Below are positions 8,139 through 17,227 of a stretch of 64,000 nucleotides of DNA, piece after piece (positions within the stretch are counted from its first letter, which is position 1; the number at the start of each line of letters is the position of its first letter). The DNA comes from JABAYQ01 sp049890095 (GTDB lineage: Bacteria > Bacteroidota > Bacteroidia > Flavobacteriales > UBA7312). The notes below the pieces were generated by a model. The model ran no database searches, was not told the DNA's origin, and saw only the letters and a program-made list of their open reading frames with translations. The stretch covers positions 1 through 64,000 of the forward strand of contig JBMHCD010000009.1 of the NCBI GenBank assembly GCA_049890095.1, read 5' to 3'. A program made the translations under genes and the position numbers.

Positions 8139-11100
8139 ATGATACTCATACATTCTATTTTTTTTTCGATTTGTAAAAACATTTCACACAAATTTTTCCT
8201 TTACATACTCTTTGTTTTAATCTTCAAAACGTCTTATTCACAACAAAAAAATTGGCGTGAATTAATTGTTGATCCCAAAATAAAATTTGAAGAAATTAAA
8301 ACTTCATTTGATGAAGAATGGAAAAATAAAGAGTATGAAAAAGGAAAAGGATTTAAACAATTTTATAGATGGCAAAACTTTTGGGAAAACAGATTGCTTT
8401 CTAATGGAGATTTTCCAAATTTTTCTAAAGGGTTCAACGAATTTGTAAATTTTCAATCTTCTTTTTCTAATCCTGCTAATACAGACGACGATCAATGGAA
8501 TCCTATTGGACCAATAGATTATCAATATTCACAATCGTGGAGCCCTGGGCAAGGTAGAGTAAATTGCATAGAACAAGACCCTAATAATAGTCAAATAATT
8601 TATGTTGGAACACCTGCAGGAGGTATTTGGAAATCTGTTGATGGAGGAATAAATTGGTTGCCTAAAAGTGATTTTTTATCTGTAATAGGAATTTCTAGTA
8701 TTGCTATTAACCCTTCAAATAGTAACGAAATATACATTGCGACTGGAGATGCAGATGGTGGAGACACTTACAGTATAGGAATATGGAAGTCTGTTGACGG
8801 AGGTGATAATTGGACACAAACCTCTTTTCAAAATTTTCAAGCTAATAAATTAGAAATAGATCCTAATGATAATGATAAGATTTGGGCTGCCTCAAGCTCA
8901 GGTTTGTTCAAAAGTGAAAATGGAGGATTGAACTGGGAGCTAGTTCATAACGATAATGTTAGAGATTTTTCCTTAGCGCCAAATAACTCCGATATTTTTT
9001 ATTTTAGCACTAGTAATGAGGTGTTTTATTCTTTGGATGGAGGTCAGTCCATTACACAATCACAAGGATTACTCAACGATAAAAGTAGAATTGCCATAAC
9101 TGTTTCCAACGCAGACCCTAATTCAGTTTACATACTTACTGCTGCTCCTGATCAGTCTTTTGCTGGTGTATATAAATCGGAAAATAATGGGCAAAACTTT
9201 TACATACAAAATAATACAACCGACATTTTTGATCAATCTAATCAAGCTTATTATGATATGGCAATTGTGGTTTCCGATCAAGACCCAAATTTTTTAGTAG
9301 CTGGAGTTTTAAATTTATGGAAATCTAATGATGGAGGAATAAACTGGACTCCAGTAAATTATTGGAATTACCCAGAACAAAACGCTTATACTCATGCTGA
9401 CATTCATTTCTTAAAATATTTTGACAATAATCTTTATTGTGGTAGTGATGGAGGTATTTATAAATCTACAGATAATGCTTTAAGTTTTACGGATCTTTCT
9501 CAAAAATTACAAATAGGACAATTTTATAAAATCTCTTCTAATCAAACAAACCCTTATGTAGTTTCTGGTGGTTTGCAAGATAATGGAGGCTTTTACTATA
9601 ATGGACAAGACTGGACAGTTTGGCATGGAGCCGATGGAATGGAGTCCATTATTAATCCTTACAATTCATCTGAAGTTTTTGGAATGAGTCAATTTGGTCA
9701 ATTATATTCTTCAACTGACGGTCAAACCATTAATTTTTTAAATGCTCCAGAAGATGGAAGGTGGATAACTCCAATGCAATACGATAGTATAAACAATAAA
9801 ATTATAGCAGGCTATTCTCAATTATATTCCTATTCCAATATAAACGGGTGGCAAGTAATCTCTAATTTTAATTTTCCATCTTTAATTTCTCAAATAGAAA
9901 TTTATCAAAATAATTCGGATACTATATATCTTAGCGAGGGCAGTAACATTTATCTAAGTACTGACGGAGGCCTAACGGTTTCTCAACTAAATAGCCCATC
10001 AAATCAAACCATTACATCTATTGAAGTTAATAAAACTAATGCTAATGAATTGTGGATAGTTTTAGGTGGTTGGTCGCAAGGTCAAAAGGTTTTTCATTCT
10101 ACAGATATGGGGTCGAGCTGGCAGAATATCAGTTATAATCTTCCAAATTTACCTGCAAATGTTATTAAAAGACATCACTCAAACAATTCACTTTATTTAG
10201 GAATGGATATAGGAGTATATAATTTTAACTCAGAATTAAACCTATGGACATCATTTAATAGCGATTTGCCAAATGTAATAGTAAACGATATTGAAATTAA
10301 TGAAGTGTTTAATTTAGTCACCATTGGAACATATGGTAGAGGTGTTTGGCAATCAAATGTTAATACTAGCGAATTAGACTCAATAGGTATATATGCCTTT
10401 CAAATCGATTCTATCGATGAGTTTTCCTGCTCAAACTCTATTACACCTGTTGTATCTTATCTCAATATAGGAACGAATAACATAAATAGCCTTTTGGTAA
10501 ACTACAGCATTAATGGAAATACATCTCCATATCTTTGGCAAGGAAATGTTTCTAGTGGAAATCCAATTTCTTTTGAATTACCAGAAATCCAAAATCTTAA
10601 TGATGGTGAGTATACTATAACTGTTGAAATATTAGAAGTAAATGGACAAGAATATTCTACAAACTTTACAGATTTAGATTTCGATTTTTATAGTTCTACA
10701 GGACAAGAATATATTAACTTTAATCTTATAACAGATTGTTATGCATCTGAAACTACTTTTTCATTATTTGATGAAAATGACCAATTAGTATATTTTCAAA
10801 ATAATTCCTTGACCAATTATTCTAACAATCAATATAATTGGTGCTTGCAACCTTCTTGCTACACCCTAGTGGTATATGATAGCTACGGGGACGGTATGCA
10901 AGGTACTAGCTACAGTTGTGATTCGGATGGTACTTTTTATCTGTATGATCAAAACAATGAATTAATATTTGATCTAGAGCAAGCAAATTTTGGATCAGAA
11001 ATTAGTTTTAATTTTTGTATTGAAGAAACTATTTTGGGTTGTACAGATCCTATTGCTATAAATTATAACGAATTAGCAAATACTAGCGATGGTAGCTGTG

Positions 11101-13070
11101 AATACGAAAATTATCTATTTTGCGACGATTTTGAATCCTATAACAACGGAGATCAAATAGCTCAAAGCTCTGACAATTGGGAAACTTGGGCAACAAGTTA
11201 CAATAGTAATTTACAGCCTCCATATGCGGATGACGCTCCAATAACTTCAGCATTTAGCATAAATGGAAATAACGCACTTTATTTCCCTTACTCTGAGAAT
11301 GGTGGGCCACAAGATATTGTACTACCATTTACTCAGCAATCCTCCATTTCTAACGGATACTTTGAAATATCATTTCATATTTTCGTGTCTGAAAATACTG
11401 GTGCTTATTTCAATTTTCAACAAAACCATACTCCAGGCAATTGGCTTATGAACGTTTTTATTGAACAAAACCAACTGTCTCTTTCAAATGGGTTTAATTT
11501 AACTTATTTCGAAACTTCAATTAGTAACAATAATTGGAATCATTTAAAGTTCAAATTTGATTTATCGAATGGAAAAACAGAACTAATTGTTAATGAAAAT
11601 CTCGTATTTAGCGACACTACAGAAATCTATGAAATTGGTGCGTTGAACTTATATCCTATAGATAACAATGAATTTTGGATTGATGACATTTGTTACATCG
11701 TTGATTCTGAACCATTTGGATGTACAGACCCAACAGCTCTAAATTACGACTCGGAAGCTTATTTGTCTGACAATAGTATATGTTGTTATCCTATCAACAG
11801 TACGGATACTCAAGAACATTGCGATCAATTCACTTGGATTGATGGTAACACTTATACAGAAAGTAATACTTCTGCAACACATACCATTACGAACTCAAAT
11901 AATTGTGATAGCATTATTACTCTAGATTTAACTATCAATTATTCTAGTTTCATAAACGAATCTATCACTGCTTGTGATAGTTATGATTGGAATGGACAGA
12001 ATTATAATGTGAGTGGCGATTATACTTACATAGGAACAAATATTTCTGGATGTCCAGAAACAAACATTCTTTCCTTGGTTATAAATGAATCTGATGAAAT
12101 TGTAGACCAACAAAATCATTGTGATCAATATACATGGATTGATGGTATAACCTACAACGAAAGTAATTCAACTGCGTTTCATACCTTAACAAATTCCAAT
12201 AATTGTGATAGTGTTATTTATTTAGATTTAATCATTAATTACTCCAATGTGGTCAATGAGTCGGTCACTTCATGTGATAGTTTTGAATGGAATGGACAGA
12301 ATTATAATGAAAGTGGCCAATACACATATATAGGAACAAATACCTCAGGGTGTCCGGAAACTAACATTTTATCCCTAATTATAAATGAAAGTACTAGTTC
12401 TTACGATTCAGTCATTGCATGTACTACTTTTGAATGGAATGGTATAGAATATTTACAAAGTGGTAATTATACATTTGAAGACTATAATGCTAATAATTGT
12501 GATAGCATAGCTAATTTAAACTTAATCATATCAGACTTAAACAATTTAGAAATTGATGGTCCAAATACTGGGCTGGTTGAAACAAGTAATAACATATATT
12601 CAATCCTTAATTCTGCAGAAGGGTCCACTTATCATTGGTATTTATCAGAACAAATCGGGACAATAGAGTCTGCGAATAACGATAGCTCTCAAATTAGTGT
12701 TAATTGGGGAGGTGAAGGAGGTAATATAACTTTATGTGTTTACGAAGAAGATCAATATGGATGTTTAGGACAAGAATATTGCATTGAAATCGATATTTTA
12801 AGACCAACCAGTATTGAAGTAAAAGAAACAATTGGATTAAATGTGTTCCCGAATCCATTTACGAACGAAACAACGGTGCGTTTCTCAAATCCAAAAAATG
12901 AAATAGCAAATATTCAATTATTAGATTCAAAAGGAAGAGTTGTTAAAAAATATAGCAACATAAATACAGAAAGATTTACTATAAAAAAGAATGATTTATC
13001 AACTGGCTTGTACTTCGTCAAATTGAAATTAAACAATCAAATACATAGAGCTACTATAATTTTACAATAA
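8139..13070 (+). CDS. Giant secreted Asp-box propeller protein with T9SS type A tail
   Basis: 1643 residues, exported by the type IX system. An N-terminal signal (cleavage near SYSQQ, about residue 35) is followed by a region with ten Asp-box motifs of the form S-x-D-x-G-x-x-W (for example WKSVDGGINW), as in sortilin/Vps10 and BNR beta-propellers, spanning about residues 160-730. Two GCTDPxAxNY segments follow, with a lectin/laminin-G-like stretch between them. Then come five 45-residue repeats of the CDS...WNG type (about 1225-1470), and a final type A sorting domain (LNVFPNPF ... GLYFVKL). No sialidase active-site set was recognised, so an adhesive or structural role is more likely than glycosidase activity. 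Monocistronic. Confidence 0.88.
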   Translation: MILIHSIFFSICKNISHKFFLYILFVLIFKTSYSQQKNWRELIVDPKIKFEEIKTSFDEEWKNKEYEKGKGFKQFYRWQNFWENRLLSNGDFPNFSKGFNEFVNFQSSFSNPANTDDDQWNPIGPIDYQYSQSWSPGQGRVNCIEQDPNNSQIIYVGTPAGGIWKSVDGGINWLPKSDFLSVIGISSIAINPSNSNEIYIATGDADGGDTYSIGIWKSVDGGDNWTQTSFQNFQANKLEIDPNDNDKIWAASSSGLFKSENGGLNWELVHNDNVRDFSLAPNNSDIFYFSTSNEVFYSLDGGQSITQSQGLLNDKSRIAITVSNADPNSVYILTAAPDQSFAGVYKSENNGQNFYIQNNTTDIFDQSNQAYYDMAIVVSDQDPNFLVAGVLNLWKSNDGGINWTPVNYWNYPEQNAYTHADIHFLKYFDNNLYCGSDGGIYKSTDNALSFTDLSQKLQIGQFYKISSNQTNPYVVSGGLQDNGGFYYNGQDWTVWHGADGMESIINPYNSSEVFGMSQFGQLYSSTDGQTINFLNAPEDGRWITPMQYDSINNKIIAGYSQLYSYSNINGWQVISNFNFPSLISQIEIYQNNSDTIYLSEGSNIYLSTDGGLTVSQLNSPSNQTITSIEVNKTNANELWIVLGGWSQGQKVFHSTDMGSSWQNISYNLPNLPANVIKRHHSNNSLYLGMDIGVYNFNSELNLWTSFNSDLPNVIVNDIEINEVFNLVTIGTYGRGVWQSNVNTSELDSIGIYAFQIDSIDEFSCSNSITPVVSYLNIGTNNINSLLVNYSINGNTSPYLWQGNVSSGNPISFELPEIQNLNDGEYTITVEILEVNGQEYSTNFTDLDFDFYSSTGQEYINFNLITDCYASETTFSLFDENDQLVYFQNNSLTNYSNNQYNWCLQPSCYTLVVYDSYGDGMQGTSYSCDSDGTFYLYDQNNELIFDLEQANFGSEISFNFCIEETILGCTDPIAINYNELANTSDGSCEYENYLFCDDFESYNNGDQIAQSSDNWETWATSYNSNLQPPYADDAPITSAFSINGNNALYFPYSENGGPQDIVLPFTQQSSISNGYFEISFHIFVSENTGAYFNFQQNHTPGNWLMNVFIEQNQLSLSNGFNLTYFETSISNNNWNHLKFKFDLSNGKTELIVNENLVFSDTTEIYEIGALNLYPIDNNEFWIDDICYIVDSEPFGCTDPTALNYDSEAYLSDNSICCYPINSTDTQEHCDQFTWIDGNTYTESNTSATHTITNSNNCDSIITLDLTINYSSFINESITACDSYDWNGQNYNVSGDYTYIGTNISGCPETNILSLVINESDEIVDQQNHCDQYTWIDGITYNESNSTAFHTLTNSNNCDSVIYLDLIINYSNVVNESVTSCDSFEWNGQNYNESGQYTYIGTNTSGCPETNILSLIINESTSSYDSVIACTTFEWNGIEYLQSGNYTFEDYNANNCDSIANLNLIISDLNNLEIDGPNTGLVETSNNIYSILNSAEGSTYHWYLSEQIGTIESANNDSSQISVNWGGEGGNITLCVYEEDQYGCLGQEYCIEIDILRPTSIEVKETIGLNVFPNPFTNETTVRFSNPKNEIANIQLLDSKGRVVKKYSNINTERFTIKKNDLSTGLYFVKLKLNNQIHRATIILQ
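11814..12540 (+). repeat. Tandem coding repeats, 300-bp period
   Basis: Within the giant protein gene a 300-bp unit (11814-12113) recurs immediately (12114-12413), followed by a partial third copy. Each 300-bp unit encodes two 45-55 residue modules, starting HCDQ(F/Y)TWIDG and CDSx(D/E)WNGQNYN. The two units are close at both the DNA and protein level, pointing to recent duplication. Confidence 0.85.
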
Positions 13071-13184
13071 TAATTCGAATAAAAATACACTAGCCATTAA
13101 AACCTAATCGTTCAATATTTTATGATTAGATCATTTTTAATGCATATACAATGTTTTTTAACTAAAATTAAGTAGTTTTAGCTT

Positions 13185-13550
13185 ATGGAGAATGTTTTTG
13201 GCGAAACTTTAAAATCATGTTGTAACGATCCTCTTACAGGCTATTTTAGAGATGGATTTTGCAGAACAGATCTGTATGATTTAGGAAGTCATACTGTCTG
13301 TGCAATCGTAACGGATAGCTTTCTTGAGTTTTCTAAAAAAAGAGGAAACGATCTTACCACTCCTATTCCAGAATACCATTTTCCTGGATTAAAAGCTGGA
13401 GATAAATGGTGTCTATGTGCATTAAGATGGAAAGAAGCTTTTGATGCTGGTTGCGCTCCCGAAGTTGATTTGGAAGCTACTAGCGAAAAAGCATTAATCC
13501 ATCTATCAATAAATGACCTTATTTCTCACGCAAAAAAGCAAGATGTTTAA
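13185..13550 (+). CDS. DUF2237 family protein
   Basis: 121 residues, matching the full length of the DUF2237 family as I know it. Hallmarks are the N-terminal NVFGETLKSC, the GYFRDGFCRT segment, and the core FPGLKAGDKWCLCALRWKEA with its paired cysteines. The family has conserved Cys residues and no established activity. No signal peptide or membrane segment, so cytoplasmic. Its stop codon overlaps the ATG of the SelO gene by 8 bases, which implies coupled translation and suggests a shared redox-related task. Confidence 0.88.
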   Translation: MENVFGETLKSCCNDPLTGYFRDGFCRTDLYDLGSHTVCAIVTDSFLEFSKKRGNDLTTPIPEYHFPGLKAGDKWCLCALRWKEAFDAGCAPEVDLEATSEKALIHLSINDLISHAKKQDV

Positions 13551-14970
13551 CTTCGACTATTCCTATTTAACATTACCCCCAAACTTCTTTTCTCTCACAA
13601 AACCAGACTCTTTCCAACAGCATGAAGTTTTTGTAAATAACCAAATATTATTTCGTGATTTACAGTTTTCTACCGATCAAGAGCAATGGACAAAATTATT
13701 ATTTGAAAAGCAATATCATACCAAATCATATGCTCAAGCATACGCAGGTCATCAATTCGGACATTTTACAAAGCTAGGCGACGGAAGAGCAATAATTATT
13801 GGCGAACATCTAAGCAATAATAATCAACGATTTGACATACAATTAAAAGGAGCAGGAAGAACCATTTATTCTAGAGGAGGAGACGGAAAAGCCACATTGT
13901 ATGCAATGCTTAGAGAGTACTTAATTAGCGAAGCAATGCATTATTTAAATGTATCTACTTCTAGAAGTTTATCTGTTATCCAATCAGGAGAATTTATACA
14001 AAGAAAAAAAATAGAAAAAGGAGGTATTCTTGTAAGAATGATGAAAAGTCACCTAAGAGTTGGCACATTTGAATACGCAGCCTATTTAGGTTCAAAAGAA
14101 GATTTGCAAGAATTAACTACTTACACTATTAGAAGACTTTATCCTGATTTATTAAAGGACAAAATTCCTGCTCTTTCACTGCTCAAAAAAGTAATGAATG
14201 TTCAAATTGATTTAGTAATAAATTGGATGAGAGTAGGTTTTATTCATGGTGTAATGAATACTGATAATACTTCTATAAGTGGTGAAACTTTCGACTATGG
14301 CCCTTGTGCATTTATTAATACCTATCATCCCAACACTTGCTATAGTTCCATCGATCATAATAAGCGATATGCCTTTGGAAATCAACCATACATCATTAGA
14401 TGGAATATATTACGATTTGCAGAAACACTTTTACCTATTATTCATAAAAATAAAAAACAATCTTTAGTGCTTGTACAGCAAGTAATTGATCAATTTGATG
14501 ATATTTGGCAACAAAGATATTATGAAATGATGTGTAAAAAAATCGGTATTGAAACTAGCAATTCTACCCATAATAAAATGGTAGAAGATTTATTAAAGTG
14601 TATGCAGAAATATCAACTAGATTATACCAATACCTTTTTAAATTTATCTCAAAAAAACTCAAATGAAAATATCTTCTCAAATAATGACGAATTTTTGATT
14701 TGGCATGAAAATTGGAAAAAATATATCGAATATCAATCTAACATGGACCAAGCAAAAAAAATAATGCAAACATATAACCCAATATTTATCCCTAGAAATC
14801 ATTTGGTTGAAAATGCTTTAAATAATGCAACTGAAGGTAACCTTGATTCATTTAATCGCTTATTAAACGTTTTATCCAAACCATACGATTATCAAAAAAA
14901 ATTGGACAAATATATTGAGCCTTGTCAAGAAAACTTCGAAAAGAATTATAAAACCTATTGTGGAACCTAA
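13543..14970 (+). CDS. selO: Protein adenylyltransferase SelO (YdiU family)
   Basis: Pseudokinase-fold enzyme that transfers AMP from ATP to hydroxyl groups of proteins, known in other bacteria to act in oxidative stress. I choose the ATG at 13543 (MFNFDYSYL), not the one at 13513, because SelO proteins begin with this FDYSY/LP type sequence; it gives 475 residues. Conserved blocks seen: GHQFGHFTKLGDGRA, LKGAGRTIYSRGGDGKA, STSRSLSVIQSG, and the metal-binding block HGVMNTDNTSISG followed by DYGP. The tail ends in YCGT, a single-Cys version; no selenocysteine is indicated. Second gene of an operon with DUF2237, overlapping it by 8 bases. Confidence 0.95.
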   Translation: MFNFDYSYLTLPPNFFSLTKPDSFQQHEVFVNNQILFRDLQFSTDQEQWTKLLFEKQYHTKSYAQAYAGHQFGHFTKLGDGRAIIIGEHLSNNNQRFDIQLKGAGRTIYSRGGDGKATLYAMLREYLISEAMHYLNVSTSRSLSVIQSGEFIQRKKIEKGGILVRMMKSHLRVGTFEYAAYLGSKEDLQELTTYTIRRLYPDLLKDKIPALSLLKKVMNVQIDLVINWMRVGFIHGVMNTDNTSISGETFDYGPCAFINTYHPNTCYSSIDHNKRYAFGNQPYIIRWNILRFAETLLPIIHKNKKQSLVLVQQVIDQFDDIWQQRYYEMMCKKIGIETSNSTHNKMVEDLLKCMQKYQLDYTNTFLNLSQKNSNENIFSNNDEFLIWHENWKKYIEYQSNMDQAKKIMQTYNPIFIPRNHLVENALNNATEGNLDSFNRLLNVLSKPYDYQKKLDKYIEPCQENFEKNYKTYCGT

Positions 14971-15008
14971 AAATATCGAGCCAAAACATCAATTTAGAAA
15001 AGAATCTA

Positions 15009-15878
15009 TTATTGAGTGATAAATTCTTCTACCCTTTCCAAATAATATGAAAAACCCATGGTCTGTGGCACACCGTTTTTGCCATGTTCTGCTCCTTCAA
15101 CTCTATAAATATCTAACTCTTCTCCGACATAATTTTCTATTATCGCTTCACCATTTGAAATAGCAACATAATCATCATCAACTCCATGCATCCACATCAA
15201 TGGCTGATTAACATTTTTTATTTTTTCTGTATTATCAAATTCTAACTCTGTTATATAACTAGCAGATACCTGAATTAGTGTAGACTCATGAGCTAAAAAA
15301 TCGGTAGATGCAAATGGAGATTCTAAAATTAACTTAGAAGGAAAATTACCATTATTACCAAAAGCACAAATATCTGTCGCTGGAGCGGAACCAAGACTAA
15401 AGCCATACGAAATAATATTTTGTGGCGATGCACCATTGTCCAACAACCAATCCATTGCAGCTCTAATGTCGTTATTCATTCCTTGTTCGGACGGTTCTCC
15501 CTCAGATTTACCAAAGCCTTGATAATCGTAAATTAGAACTCCAAATCGTTCTTTACCACCACAATTAGCTAATAATTTTGCTCTTTGCCAATAATGATCA
15601 ATGTGTTTAGATTGTCCATGGCTATATAAAATTATAGTGTCTAAATTTATACTATCTAAACTTCCGATATAGATAGCTGAAATAGAAACTGATTGTGAGG
15701 ATAAACTTAACTCATGAATATTTTCAACATCGTACGAATTATCTAAAATAAAATCTAAATCAGTAGTGTAGTCATCTAATTGATAAGCCGTCAACTCTTC
15801 ATTATAAAATGCAATATCATTCAGCTTCACGCATGATGCTAACGATAAAAGTAAAACGGTAAGAAGTTTAAGCCTCAT
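15009..15878 (-). CDS. Alpha/beta-hydrolase lipoprotein
   Basis: Serine hydrolase of the alpha/beta fold (serine aminopeptidase / BAAT-like subgroup), 289 residues. The start is taken at 15878, giving MRLKLLTVLLLSLASC, a lipoprotein signal with acceptor Cys16. The upstream start at 15923 would hide this signal. The oxyanion region is YSHGQSKH, the nucleophile Ser161 is in GFSLGS, and a late Asp (GVDDDYVA) and His (EGAEHGKNG) complete a plausible triad. Substrate unknown. Expected to be anchored in the envelope. It follows the barrel-like lipoprotein gene with one base between stop and start and ends the three-gene operon. Confidence 0.85.
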   Translation of the reverse strand: MRLKLLTVLLLSLASCVKLNDIAFYNEELTAYQLDDYTTDLDFILDNSYDVENIHELSLSSQSVSISAIYIGSLDSINLDTIILYSHGQSKHIDHYWQRAKLLANCGGKERFGVLIYDYQGFGKSEGEPSEQGMNNDIRAAMDWLLDNGASPQNIISYGFSLGSAPATDICAFGNNGNFPSKLILESPFASTDFLAHESTLIQVSASYITELEFDNTEKIKNVNQPLMWMHGVDDDYVAISNGEAIIENYVGEELDIYRVEGAEHGKNGVPQTMGFSYYLERVEEFITQ

Positions 15879-15879
15879 A

Positions 15880-16524
15880 TTAAAAACGCTTTGTAAAGTT
15901 AAGATAAACACCTGTTGCTCCATAATCTCCCGTCAGGCTGTTGTATGGTAAAAAGACTTTAGTATTGTCATTTAAAGGTGCTAAAAACTTTACCTCAACT
16001 CCAACATTAATTTTATTAAATGATTTGGTATAGCCTATATGTGGATTAATTAAATAAGCAACATCCGTATTTACAATTTCAGAATCTATCATAATTAAAC
16101 CACCAAGATGAAGTCTATTTTTACCAATTTTCCAAAAAGCATTTGATTCAATCTGAGGCCAAATTTTTGAATTTCCTAAACTTAATTCTGTTATAAAATT
16201 TAATGAAAATGAAGATGATACTGATGGTATAAATTTATTTTGAAAGTATATTTTTTTTAAAACCCCAATTTCAGAATGAAAATTATTAAACACCAAAGAT
16301 GTTAGATGAAGGCTAGAAAAGACTGACAAATTTTCTTTTAGTCCATACCCATAATTAATAGATGATAATGGAACTGGAATCGTTGCGCCATTAAAATCAA
16401 TTAAAGGCCCTCCTATATCGAGAGAAATGGCACTTTGTTTTTTTTCTAAAGGCTCAATAAACTTTGACGAGGCACAAGAAAATGTAAATGCAATTACTAC
16501 AATAATCCAATATTTTTTGACCAT
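15880..16524 (-). CDS. Predicted outer-membrane barrel-like lipoprotein
   Basis: 214 residues, not recognised as a named family. The N-terminus is a lipoprotein signal with the lipobox FSCASS (Cys17). The rest alternates hydrophobic and polar residues in short strands, contains repeated aromatic ends, and terminates in Phe, the usual mark of a beta-barrel outer membrane protein. The combination of lipid anchor and barrel-like body is seen in several small Bacteroidota envelope proteins. Middle gene of an operon: 9 bases after the SRPBCC gene and immediately before the hydrolase. Confidence 0.65.
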   Translation of the reverse strand: MVKKYWIIVVIAFTFSCASSKFIEPLEKKQSAISLDIGGPLIDFNGATIPVPLSSINYGYGLKENLSVFSSLHLTSLVFNNFHSEIGVLKKIYFQNKFIPSVSSSFSLNFITELSLGNSKIWPQIESNAFWKIGKNRLHLGGLIMIDSEIVNTDVAYLINPHIGYTKSFNKINVGVEVKFLAPLNDNTKVFLPYNSLTGDYGATGVYLNFTKRF

Positions 16525-16533
16525 ATAAAAGTA

Positions 16534-17082
16534 TTACTCTACGACACTAAAAAAATAATCTGTTGTATTTTGGTCAATTACCTTTTTTAGATTATTCATA
16601 TTTTTTTCTTCCTGTTCCAACATTGAATTTTGCATAAAAGAGAGCATAGAACGCATTAACATTCCATCTCCTGTTGTTGTTGTAGATGATTTAATTAATG
16701 TTTTTCCATCTGATAAACTGAAATCCATTCTATAATCCATGGTCATAACTCCTTCTATAACAAAGTCCATAGCAACATATTTTTCCTCTTCTATAGATTT
16801 CAATGTTTCATAAATGTAAGACTCCTGCCCTTTATTCGAAAAAGTATATTTGGTAACAGAACCTATTTCACCTTTTTGACCACTTACCAATTCGCTATCG
16901 ATAATTCCTTCAAGCCATAAGGAAGTTTTAGACTCATCACTCATTACTGCCCAAGCTTCTTTTAATGGCTTTTCTACAGTAATTTCGCTCGAATATGAAA
17001 TACTCGGTGTAAGAAATCCTTTTGCAACAAATAATAGAATTAAGGATAGCAACAAAACAAAAAAGTATTTTACAAACTTCAT
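16534..17082 (-). CDS. SRPBCC/START-like domain protein, membrane-anchored
   Basis: 182 residues. An N-terminal hydrophobic segment (about 5-22) is followed by an SRPBCC (polyketide cyclase / START-like) domain beginning at ITVEKPLKEAWAVMSD, the first strand and helix of this fold. These domains form a deep pocket for hydrophobic ligands. The anchor places it in the periplasm or at the inner membrane. First gene of a three-gene envelope operon with a likely -7 element 33 bases upstream. The ligand is unknown. Confidence 0.78.
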   Translation of the reverse strand: MKFVKYFFVLLLSLILLFVAKGFLTPSISYSSEITVEKPLKEAWAVMSDESKTSLWLEGIIDSELVSGQKGEIGSVTKYTFSNKGQESYIYETLKSIEEEKYVAMDFVIEGVMTMDYRMDFSLSDGKTLIKSSTTTTGDGMLMRSMLSFMQNSMLEQEEKNMNNLKKVIDQNTTDYFFSVVE

Positions 17083-17114
17083 AATTATAATTTTGATTTA
17101 TATCTAATAACAAG

Positions 17115-17122
17115 CAAATTTA
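17115..17122 (-). promoter_or_regulatory. -7 element of SRPBCC operon
   Basis: CAAATTTA, read as TAAATTTG on the minus strand, fits TAnnTTTG and is 33 bases upstream of the ATG at 17082. No -33 box was identified. Confidence 0.4.
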
Positions 17123-17227
17123 AAGAAATTGTTTAACTAGCTTAAAAAAAGTCATTTGCGAAAAAATGCTTTTAAAACTATACTTATATAACAATACAAC
17201 ATTTTGATATTTTACTAATTTAGGCAA

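Noticed and set aside
8139..10370. Sialidase assignment for the Asp-box region
   Set aside because: Asp-boxes occur in many propellers; the arginine triad and other sialidase active-site residues were not recognised.
11814..12413. 300-bp direct repeats, considered as CRISPR-like or mobile element repeats
   Set aside because: They are in frame within one large ORF, without short spacers or cas genes, and encode protein modules.
13543..14970. Selenocysteine-containing SelO
   Set aside because: The frame ends normally after YCGT; no UGA codon in frame before the stop and no sign of a SECIS-like hairpin.
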